Positions 34,544-40,478 of a stretch of DNA of 64,000 bases are shown here, one piece after another. Position numbers and translations under genes: made by a program. How positions within the stretch are numbered: the stretch's first letter is position 1; each line of letters begins with the position of its first letter. The DNA is from Marinomonas ostreistagni (GTDB lineage Bacteria; Pseudomonadota; Gammaproteobacteria; Pseudomonadales; Marinomonadaceae). The stretch spans positions 620,001 through 684,000 of the forward strand of contig NZ_JAFEKF010000001.1 in NCBI RefSeq assembly GCF_016888445.1, given 5' to 3'. Under the pieces are notes generated by a model. It was not told where the DNA came from and did no database searches. It worked only from the letters and a program-made list of their open reading frames with translations.

Positions 34544-34575
34544 AGTATAAACCTTGGAGTAAACTCTAGGGTCAA
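34544..34575 (-). promoter_or_regulatory. MerR-type promoter/operator with 20-bp spacer
   Basis: On the minus strand TTGACC (-35, 34575-34570) and TATACT (-10, 34549-34544) are separated by 20 bp instead of 17. The spacer holds an imperfect dyad (arms ACCTTGGAGT / ACTCTAGGGT, 8 of 10 positions symmetric). The same architecture is known for the E. coli zntA promoter. It serves the MerR gene and the metal permease. Confidence 0.88.
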
Positions 34576-34672
34576 GTGTTTAACTTAGTTTTACCGGTAG
34601 AAAAGGTTTTTATGAGGGGGAGAAGGCGTATTCAGATGGGGAGCTATTGAAGCGAGGGTTTGATTAGATATG

Positions 34673-34708
34673 CGAACCGAGTGTTAATTGACTTAACACC
34701 TCGGTTCG
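34673..34708. other. Long hairpin downstream of rpmJ
   Basis: CGAACCGAG-TGTTAA / TTAACA-C-CTCGGTTCG forms a 15-bp stem with one bulged C and a 5-nt loop, 17 nt beyond the rpmJ stop. There is no T-run on either strand. It may terminate or protect the rpmE2-rpmJ mRNA. Confidence 0.5.
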
Positions 34709-34724
34709 TTGCTGGCGGATAGGT

Positions 34725-34868
34725 TTAGCGCTTTTTGCCGCCTTTGCCTTGTACTGCTTTAAAGCGAGGGTTGGATTTACAAATCACATAAAGACGACCG
34801 CGACGTTTTACCACTTGGCAGTCTTTGTGGCGTTTCTTGGCTGTTTTTAAAGAGGCTAATACTTGCAT
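34725..34868 (-). CDS. rpmJ: Ribosomal protein L36, zinc-free (YkgO-type) paralogue
   Basis: A 47-residue protein, [20 protein letters not shown]..., ending in KGGKKR. It matches L36 of the longer YkgO type. The zinc-ribbon C-x2-C...C...H of standard L36 is broken: only two Cys remain (residues 17 and 30), and the first Cys and the terminal His are absent. Its ATG overlaps the rpmE2 stop by one base (TAATG), so translation is coupled. Zinc-free paralogues replace the zinc forms during zinc starvation. Confidence 0.93.
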   Translation of the reverse strand: MQVLASLKTAKKRHKDCQVVKRRGRLYVICKSNPRFKAVQGKGGKKR

Positions 34869-35131
34869 TAGCGGCTTCCTTTGAGCTGACGTGAACCGAA
34901 GCGGCGCTTAAAGTTCTGTACGCGTCCTTCTAGCTGGGTTGCACGCTGCTCACCGGTGTACACAGGGTGTGATGCCGATGAAATATCGATCGTGTGGTAG
35001 GGATAAGTATTGCCGTCTTTCCACTTAATGGTCTGCGAAGTTTGCATGGTCGACTTGATTAAAAAGTAGGTATCGACACTGGTATCGTGAAACACAACGG
35101 TACGGTATTTAGGGTGTAGATTTTTACGCAT
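34868..35131 (-). CDS. rpmE2: Ribosomal protein L31 type B (zinc-free, YkgM-like)
   Basis: An 87-residue L31 of type [29 protein letters not shown], ending in [21 protein letters not shown]. It contains no cysteine at all, so it lacks the CxxC zinc site of standard L31. Start ATG 35131 is 10 nt after AGGAGG; a TTG three codons earlier is too close to the ribosome site. It forms an operon with the L36 paralogue and is preceded by a Zur-like dyad, which fits derepression when zinc is scarce. Confidence 0.95.
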   Translation of the reverse strand: MRKNLHPKYRTVVFHDTSVDTYFLIKSTMQTSQTIKWKDGNTYPYHTIDISSASHPVYTGEQRATQLEGRVQNFKRRFGSRQLKGSR

Positions 35132-35162
35132 TTTATTCAATCCTCCTAGTGATCATATAAAA

Positions 35163-35177
35163 TGTTATATCATAACA
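35163..35177. promoter_or_regulatory. Zur-type operator upstream of rpmE2-rpmJ
   Basis: TGTTATATCATAACA, centred 39 nt before the rpmE2 start, is an inverted repeat (TGTTAT-N3-ATAACA). It matches the proteobacterial Zur consensus and is 14 of 15 identical to the box upstream of folE2 in this window. Confidence 0.8.
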
Positions 35178-35188
35178 ATAATGATGTA

Positions 35189-35201
35189 AACGATAATCGT
35201 T
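35189..35201. promoter_or_regulatory. Second dyad in the rpmE2 upstream region
   Basis: AACGATAATCGTT is a perfect 6-1-6 palindrome 25 bp further upstream of the Zur-type dyad (centre to centre). It could be a second operator or part of the promoter. No regulator is assigned. Confidence 0.4.
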
Positions 35202-35220
35202 ATTGTTTGTGGTGCATAAT

Positions 35221-35248
35221 AAAACCGACTCATCCCTAAGCCGGTTTT
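35221..35248 (-). terminator. Terminator of the mesX-mesD operon
   Basis: AAAACCG / CGGTTTT (7 bp, 14-nt loop with partial inner pairing) on the minus strand, 44 nt beyond the mesD stop. The T-run forms part of the 3' arm. Confidence 0.55.
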
Positions 35249-35291
35249 GATGGATATAAGACTTTGCTAGAAAGGGCTTTGCTAGAGAGGA

Positions 35292-36320
35292 CTATTGAGA
35301 TAGCTCGCGACGCACGATCTCAGCACCCGCACTCAGTGCTTGCAGTTTAGCGCGGGCAGTCTCTCGTGACAGCGGTGCCATGCCACAGTTCGTACACGGA
35401 TACAGTTTGTCGGCATCAACGTACTTCAATGCTTCTCGAAGCGTGGCTGCCACTTCATCAGGCGTTTCAATAGCCGTCGTTGCCACGTCAATTGCACCGA
35501 CCATCACTTTTTTACCGCGCACTAGCTCGATCAGCTCCATTGGCACTCGAGAGTTATGGCACTCAAGTGAGATGATATCGATCTTGGAGGCTTGCAGTTT
35601 AGGGAAGATCTCTTCGTATTGACGCCATTCAGAGCCGAGTGTTTGTTTCCAATCGGTGTTGGCTTTGATGCCGTAGCCGTAACAAATATGCACCGCGGTC
35701 TCACACTTAAGCCCTTCGATTGCTCTCTCTAAGCAGGCGATGCCCCAGTCATTTACTTCGTCAAAGAAAACGTTAAAAGCTGGCTCATCAAACTGGATAA
35801 TGTCCACGCCTGCCGCTTCAAGCTCTTTGGCTTCTTGATTCAAGATCTTTGCAAACTCCCATGCTAACTTTTCGCGGCTATGGTAATGATCATCGTATAG
35901 GGTATCGACCATAGTCATTGGGCCAGGCAACGCCCACTTAATAGGCTGCTTGGTTTGTTGACGAAGAAACTTAGCGTCATCGACAAAGACAGGCTTTTGT
36001 CGTGATACCTCGCTGACGACTACGGGCACACTGGCATCATAGCGATCGCGGATTTTAACCGTTTTACGGTTTTCAAAATCGACACCGTTTAGGTGCTCAA
36101 TAAAAGTGGTCACAAAATGCTGACGCGTTTGTTCGCCGTCGCTGACGATATCGGTGCCAGCCAATTGTTGCTCTTGCAGCGCCACACGTAGGGCATCTTG
36201 TTTACCTGCAATTAGCTGGACATCATCAAGTTTCCAAGGGGACCAAAGTGTTTCTGGTTCTGCTAGCCATGTTGGTTTCGGCAAGCTGCCTGCGGTGGAC
36301 GTGGGCAGTAATGTATTCAT
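35292..36320 (-). CDS. mesD: Core methionine synthase MesD (MetE C-terminal-domain family)
   Basis: A 342-residue single-domain MetE homologue, lacking the N-terminal half that binds folate in full-length MetE (~750 aa). Zinc-site residues are intact: His and Cys in VHICYGYG, Glu in SLECHNSR and Cys in LYPCTNCGMAPL. MesD-type core enzymes are known to make methionine from homocysteine without methyl-folate and to need the DUF1852 partner MesX and oxygen. Here the DUF1852 gene is directly upstream (40-nt gap), so this assignment is strong. The methyl donor is unsettled in what I know. Confidence 0.88.
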   Translation of the reverse strand: MNTLLPTSTAGSLPKPTWLAEPETLWSPWKLDDVQLIAGKQDALRVALQEQQLAGTDIVSDGEQTRQHFVTTFIEHLNGVDFENRKTVKIRDRYDASVPVVVSEVSRQKPVFVDDAKFLRQQTKQPIKWALPGPMTMVDTLYDDHYHSREKLAWEFAKILNQEAKELEAAGVDIIQFDEPAFNVFFDEVNDWGIACLERAIEGLKCETAVHICYGYGIKANTDWKQTLGSEWRQYEEIFPKLQASKIDIISLECHNSRVPMELIELVRGKKVMVGAIDVATTAIETPDEVAATLREALKYVDADKLYPCTNCGMAPLSRETARAKLQALSAGAEIVRRELSQ

Positions 36321-36360
36321 AATCCGTTACTCTTTTCTGTGTTGGGTGCTTAGACGTGTA

Positions 36361-37338
36361 TTACAGGCCGACATTGGCGGACCATTGCTTCAGGGTCGCT
36401 TGATACGGCTTGATAAAGTGCTCCTCAGTAAACTTTCCTTGTTTCACGGCCAACTGACTGCGTTCCTCTCGATCGTATTCAATCTGTGTCAGCGAGTGAT
36501 CAGAGTGCTTAAGACTTGGCTGAAATCGCTCACCTGCCGCTGCATTAGCGTTATAAATCTCAGGGCGATAAATCTTCTGGAAGGTTTCCATCGTGCTGAT
36601 GGTGCCGATCAACTCTAAGTTACTGTAGTCGTTCAATAGATCGCCAAAGAAGTAGAACGCCAACGGTGCGACGCTATTAGCAGGCATAAAGTAGCGCACC
36701 TGCAGGCCCATCTGTTTAAAGTAGTTTTCTGTCAGAGAAGATTCGTTTGGCAGGTACTCGTAGCCAAGGATAGGGTGCTTGTTTTCGGTGCGCTGATACA
36801 CCTTGGTCTCAGACACGCTCAAGCAGATGACTGGCAGCTTGCTAAAGTGCTCTTTAAAGATTGGAGAATGCACAAAATGCTGAAAAATCTTGCCGTGTAA
36901 TTCGCCAAAATTACTCGGTACGCTAAAACCTGGCTGATCTTTATTATGCTCTTGTAGCAGTACACTGAAATCGTAGTCACGAATGTAGGAAGAGAAGTTA
37001 TTGCCCACTAAACCTTCAATGCGCTCGTTGGTTTTGCGGTCGATAATATCGGTTTTTAGTACCTCAATGCTTGGAAAGGTTTCGCCATTGCCAGATACAT
37101 CAATGTCGACTGAGACAATGTTTAGCTCAACTGCATAACGGTCCCCTGTTGGGTTATCCCAATTAGCCAAGGCATTAAATCGGTTGTTGATCATGCGCAG
37201 CGTGTCGCGCAAATTTTTCTGGCGACGTGTGCCGCGGGCTAAATTGGCGAAATTCGTGGTCAGGCGTGTATTGCTTGATGGTTGGTAGTCTTCATCAAAG
37301 CGAATGGTATGAATCGAATATGAAAATTCTTGGCTCAT
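36361..37338 (-). CDS. mesX: MesX, DUF1852 protein needed with MesD
   Basis: A 325-residue DUF1852 protein beginning MSQEFSYSIHTIRFDEDYQPS, with conserved-looking NNRFNALANWDNPTGDRYAVELNIVSVDIDV and YLPNESSLTENYFKQMGLQVRYFMPANSVAPLAFYFFGD. No metal or cofactor motif is obvious and no membrane segment is seen, so it is cytoplasmic. The known role is as the obligatory partner of MesD in an oxygen-dependent methionine synthesis, supported here by the operon mesX-mesD. It is preceded by a repeat-rich regulatory region. Confidence 0.85.
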   Translation of the reverse strand: MSQEFSYSIHTIRFDEDYQPSSNTRLTTNFANLARGTRRQKNLRDTLRMINNRFNALANWDNPTGDRYAVELNIVSVDIDVSGNGETFPSIEVLKTDIIDRKTNERIEGLVGNNFSSYIRDYDFSVLLQEHNKDQPGFSVPSNFGELHGKIFQHFVHSPIFKEHFSKLPVICLSVSETKVYQRTENKHPILGYEYLPNESSLTENYFKQMGLQVRYFMPANSVAPLAFYFFGDLLNDYSNLELIGTISTMETFQKIYRPEIYNANAAAGERFQPSLKHSDHSLTQIEYDREERSQLAVKQGKFTEEHFIKPYQATLKQWSANVGL

Positions 37339-37426
37339 GTTGATCTGTCATCCTATATAGGGGATTACTCCCTTCGGTTGTCCCTGCAATGTTTGATCTG
37401 CTTAGCTTTTACAGTCATCAGCAACG

Positions 37427-37500
37427 ATGTATAGGAATAATGTATAGGTGATTCTTATATGAGTAAAATTTGAGTTACTCAAAAGGTATTGAGTAAAATT
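37427..37500. promoter_or_regulatory. Repeat-rich control region upstream of mesX
   Basis: Three signals lie close together: ATGTATAGG twice (37427 and 37440), TGAGTAAAATT twice exactly 30 bp apart (37460 and 37490), and the perfect palindrome TTGAGTTACTCAA (37470-37482) between the latter two. The arrangement looks like a multi-site operator. I do not recognise a MetJ, MetR or SAM-riboswitch signature. Confidence 0.45.
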
Positions 37501-37626
37501 AATATTTAAGTGGTTGTCATAAATATAGGCTCATTACATGCTGTATGTAACTTAGTGGCATTTATTCAACGTTTGACCTATGAAAAGAGTAGTTGCGCCA
37601 AGCTAGGATAGCTTGGCGCTTAACTG

Positions 37627-37749
37627 CTAAAGAGAGTGGTTAATTAAAAAGCGTAATCCGTAGGCAATAATGCTAAGACCTATAAGTCCAACTAGATAAA
37701 GCAGCAAGAACCATTGCCAGGTCTTTAATGTTTTCTTCACAAATCTCAT
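37627..37749 (-). CDS. DUF2474 small subunit of the bd-type oxidase operon
   Basis: A 40-residue protein, MRFVKKTLKTWQWF..., with one membrane helix (about residues 13-36) and a basic N terminus: the DUF2474 type found after cioB in many proteobacteria, analogous to CydX. AGGAGG precedes its ATG, which overlaps the cydB stop by one base (TAATG). A longer reading frame over the cydB 3' end is an artefact. It probably stabilises the oxidase. Confidence 0.82.
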   Translation of the reverse strand: MRFVKKTLKTWQWFLLLYLVGLIGLSIIAYGLRFLINHSL

Positions 37750-38744
37750 TAATAGCCCTCCTGATAGTCTTCGACTTTGCCGGCAAAGACCCGGTAACCC
37801 CAAAGGGTATAAGCCAAGATCAGTGGTATAAAAATGACAATCCCGACCAGCAGAAACGTTAGGCTCGAGTCGGGGGCTGCTGCGTCCCAAATAGTGAGCT
37901 GATTCGGCATGAGGTAAGGGAATAAGCTCACCACTAGCCCCACAAAACCCAGCGCAAATATCCCTGCTGCATACCAAAATGGGCGGATTTCATGGGCGGT
38001 ATCGCCTAGTCCTTGCCAAGCTAAAACGGCGAATAAAATGGTGAGCAGCGGCAATGGACTTAAGTACAGGAAGTTCATGCCATCAAACCAGCGTTCACGA
38101 ATGTCTTCTGATGAAAGTACCGTCCACAAGCTAACCAGTAACATTGCCAGCATCACCACAAGAATCAGACGCTTTGCCAAGTAACCGGCATGTTGCTGAA
38201 TACGGCCACGACTTTTCATATAGAGATAGCTTGCACCCAGTAGCGCATAACCTGCCATAACACTAAACCCCGTTAAGATGGCAAATGGTGACAGCCAATA
38301 CCAACTGTCCAACTGAATGTGGCTGGCATTCACCCCTTGTACAATCGACCCTAGGATCAAACCTTGGCAAAACGCTGCGGTGGCGGAGCCAGCGCTGAAG
38401 GCAAAATCCCAATAAGGGCGCGAGCGATGCGCTTTAAAGCGATATTCAAATGCGACGCCGCGAAAGATCAAGGCAAACAACATCAAAATAATCGGCAGAT
38501 AAAAAGTCGATAAAATGCCCGCATAGGCCGCTGGAAAAGCGGCGAATAACACCACGCCACCGAACACCAGCCAAGTCTCGTTGCCGTCCCATACGTGCGA
38601 GATCGAGCGCATTAAGTGATCACGCTCACCCTCTTGGTCGAACCATGGGTAAAGAATGCCCACGCCTAGGTCAAAGCCGTCTAGTAACACGTACATCAAG
38701 ACAGCAAAACCAAGGATTAAGAAATAGAACAGTGCCAAATCCAT
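37749..38744 (-). CDS. cydB: Cytochrome bd-type (cyanide-insensitive) quinol oxidase subunit II
   Basis: A 331-residue inner-membrane subunit with about nine helices, typical of CydB/CioB: MDLALFYFLILGFAVLMYVLLDGFDLGVGIL and the acidic/Trp block SHVWDGNETWLVFGGVVLFAAFPAAYA. Start ATG 38744 overlaps the cydA stop (TAATG); an upstream in-frame start would lie inside cydA. Small DUF2474 gene follows. With CydA it reduces oxygen using quinol without pumping protons. Confidence 0.93.
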   Translation of the reverse strand: MDLALFYFLILGFAVLMYVLLDGFDLGVGILYPWFDQEGERDHLMRSISHVWDGNETWLVFGGVVLFAAFPAAYAGILSTFYLPIILMLFALIFRGVAFEYRFKAHRSRPYWDFAFSAGSATAAFCQGLILGSIVQGVNASHIQLDSWYWLSPFAILTGFSVMAGYALLGASYLYMKSRGRIQQHAGYLAKRLILVVMLAMLLVSLWTVLSSEDIRERWFDGMNFLYLSPLPLLTILFAVLAWQGLGDTAHEIRPFWYAAGIFALGFVGLVVSLFPYLMPNQLTIWDAAAPDSSLTFLLVGIVIFIPLILAYTLWGYRVFAGKVEDYQEGY

Positions 38745-40150
38745 TATTTTTCTCCGTCTTCGTGTTTTAGATTTTTTACCCACGCGAGCGCGTAGCCAGG
38801 GGCTTTCATGCCGATTAATTGTTCTTCAAGATGAGTCATCGACGGCGGGCCTTTTTTAATAAGCTTGCGCATAAAGTAGAGATAAACCCCTAGTAGTAAG
38901 GTGTAGATCACGACAAAGCCGATCAGAGTAAAGAGCACGCGCTCTGCCGGCAGCGGAGAGACCACTTCACTGGTGCGCACTAGGTTGTACACGAGCCAAG
39001 GTTGGCGTCCCACCTCGACCACATACCAGCCAGCCAGTACTGAAATCACGCCAGAAGGCGTAAACACAGCTAATGCCGCTAAGAAGGGTTTATTGCTAAA
39101 CAAGGTGCCGCGTTTACGCAGCCATAGAGCGAGTACAGCTAGGCCGATCATGCCAAAGCCTAATCCGACCATGACACGGAAAGACCAAAATACCAGTGGT
39201 ACATTGGGGCGATCTTCAGGTGGCACGGCTTTAAGACCTTGCACCGCGCCATCAAAGCTGTGCGTCAAAATCAAACTGCCCAAGCTTGGAATCCCCAGTT
39301 CAAAATCATTGGACTCAGTCTCCATATTGGGCATTGCAAACAACAACAGCGGGACGCGCTCTTCTTCAGCTGGCCAAATACCTTCCATCGCGGCGAGCTT
39401 AGTGGGCTGATGTTCTTTAACGTTTAAACCGTGATGATCGCCAACCAGCGCTTGCAGTGGCGCTAATATCAGAGCGATCCACATGGTCATAGACAAGCCC
39501 TTTTTGGCAAACGCCATATGTTGCTTTTTGAGCAGGTAATAAGCGCTGACACCAGCGACTACAAACGTGGCGGTGATAAAAGACGCCAACAACATATGTG
39601 TTAAGCGATAAGGCATCGATGGGTTAAAAATCACGTCAAACCAGCTGGCGACGTGGAATTGGCCATCAACAATGATGTGCCCTTGTGGCGTTTGCATCCA
39701 AGAGTTAGCAACGATAATCCAAAACGCGGAAATCCAAGTGCCAATGGCGACCACGACGGTTGAGAAGAAGTGCAGCTTGCGTCCTACCCGTTGCCAGCCA
39801 AATAGCATGACGCCTAAAAAACCGGCTTCTAAGAAGAATGCCGTTAATACTTCGTAGGCCATTAGAGGCCCTAAAACAGGGCCGACAATGTCAGAGAATT
39901 TGGAGAAGTTAGTGCCAAATTCGTAGGACAAAACAATCCCAGACACCACCCCCATACCAAAGGTGATGGCGAAAGGTTTGATCCAAAATTTTGCCAATTG
40001 CAGATAGCGTGGATCGTGGGTTTTGAGCCATAAGCCTTCCCAGAAAGCGATCAAGGTTGCCAAGCCGATGGTGATGCTGGGGAAGATAATGTGGAAGCTC
40101 ACCGTAAATGCAAATTGCAGGCGCGAGAGTAACGCTGTATCAAGTTCCAT
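38744..40150 (-). CDS. cydA: Cytochrome bd-type (cyanide-insensitive) quinol oxidase subunit I
   Basis: A 468-residue haem-bearing subunit. The b595/d ligand His is in FTVSFHIIFPS (about residue 20), the b558 ligand His in YRLTHMLLASF (about 186), and GRQPW is in EVGRQPWLVYNLVRT. The quinol (Q) loop is the short form, and DHHGLNVKEHQPTKLAAMEG fits the CioA branch, known for cyanide resistance in Pseudomonas. It lies 32 nt after a tiny membrane ORF. Expression appears to be driven by the sigma-54 element at 40349-40365. Confidence 0.95.
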   Translation of the reverse strand: MELDTALLSRLQFAFTVSFHIIFPSITIGLATLIAFWEGLWLKTHDPRYLQLAKFWIKPFAITFGMGVVSGIVLSYEFGTNFSKFSDIVGPVLGPLMAYEVLTAFFLEAGFLGVMLFGWQRVGRKLHFFSTVVVAIGTWISAFWIIVANSWMQTPQGHIIVDGQFHVASWFDVIFNPSMPYRLTHMLLASFITATFVVAGVSAYYLLKKQHMAFAKKGLSMTMWIALILAPLQALVGDHHGLNVKEHQPTKLAAMEGIWPAEEERVPLLLFAMPNMETESNDFELGIPSLGSLILTHSFDGAVQGLKAVPPEDRPNVPLVFWSFRVMVGLGFGMIGLAVLALWLRKRGTLFSNKPFLAALAVFTPSGVISVLAGWYVVEVGRQPWLVYNLVRTSEVVSPLPAERVLFTLIGFVVIYTLLLGVYLYFMRKLIKKGPPSMTHLEEQLIGMKAPGYALAWVKNLKHEDGEK

Positions 40151-40182
40151 AAGCGAATCCGTTGTCAGGTAAAAAGTGGAAT

Positions 40183-40284
40183 CTAGGCTTTAGAAGCTAA
40201 GCGGCGTAGAGCGAGTGGTGCCACGGCAAGACCCACAATGCTAAATAGAACACTGGCATCAATAAGAAACTGGCTGTAATTCAT
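40183..40284 (-). CDS. Putative 33-residue membrane peptide leading the cyd operon
   Basis: MNYSQFLIDASVLFSIVGLA... is a 33-residue peptide with one hydrophobic stretch (about residues 6-25) and a basic tail (LRRLASKA). GAGG lies 8 nt before its ATG and it sits between the sigma-54 element and cydA, 32 nt before cydA. It could be a small oxidase accessory subunit or a leader peptide. No family is recognised and expression is unproven. Confidence 0.5.
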   Translation of the reverse strand: MNYSQFLIDASVLFSIVGLAVAPLALRRLASKA

Positions 40285-40348
40285 AGGTGTAACCTCGTCG
40301 ACTGTATCGTTATTAGTGTATTGAGTTAAATCAGTTCAATTGATCTAT

Positions 40349-40365
40349 AGCAGCATGTGTGCCAA
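40349..40365 (-). promoter_or_regulatory. Sigma-54 (-24/-12) promoter for the cyd operon
   Basis: On the minus strand TTGGCACACATGCTGCT has GG and GC exactly 10 nt apart and agrees with TGGCACG-N4-TTGCW at 10 of 12 positions. Transcription would start near 40338, giving a leader of about 55 nt before the small membrane ORF and cydA. Confidence 0.75.
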
Positions 40366-40424
40366 CAAAATAAATTCTTTAACATGTTGAAATCATTAGA
40401 TAAAAAATTAAATTTGAAGTGTAT

Positions 40425-40439
40425 GTAAACTAAGTTTAC
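40425..40439. promoter_or_regulatory. Upstream activator dyad 1 (GTAAAC-N3-GTTTAC)
   Basis: GTAAACTAAGTTTAC, a perfect 6-3-6 inverted repeat, is centred about 94 bp upstream of the predicted cyd transcription start, a typical distance for a sigma-54 activator site. The same dyad recurs 36 bp further on. Confidence 0.7.
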
Positions 40440-40460
40440 GATTTAATCTGAATTCTAGGT

Positions 40461-40475
40461 GTAAACGAGGTTTAC
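40461..40475. promoter_or_regulatory. Upstream activator dyad 2 (GTAAAC-N3-GTTTAC)
   Basis: GTAAACGAGGTTTAC repeats the first dyad with identical arms; the flanks agree too (TGTAAAC...GTTTACG). It is centred about 130 bp from the predicted cyd start and covers the GAGG ribosome site of the divergent kinase gene, so binding could also limit expression of the kinase and regulator. Confidence 0.7.
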
Positions 40476-40478
40476 GTT

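Noticed and set aside
34515-34544. Ten-residue N-terminal extension of the MerR-type regulator
   Set aside because: Its start codon would overlap the promoter -10 element, and MerR proteins begin with the MYRIGELAK segment.
35262-35286. CTTTGCTAGA repeated twice 15 bp apart next to the mesD stop
   Set aside because: It is a short tandem duplication in a 3' untranslated region with no symmetry or known signal.
37750-37977. Longer reading frame ending with the DUF2474 sequence
   Set aside because: The extra 76 residues are the cydB 3' end read in another frame. The real 40-codon gene starts at 37749 after AGGAGG.
40321-40334. TTGAGTTAAATCAG, an FNR/Anr-like site (2 mismatches to TTGAT-N4-ATCAA) ahead of the cyd operon
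   Set aside because: It would lie just downstream of the sigma-54 start predicted here, a wrong place for Anr activation, and two mismatches are common by chance in AT-rich DNA. It could still be a repressor site, so I mention it only here.
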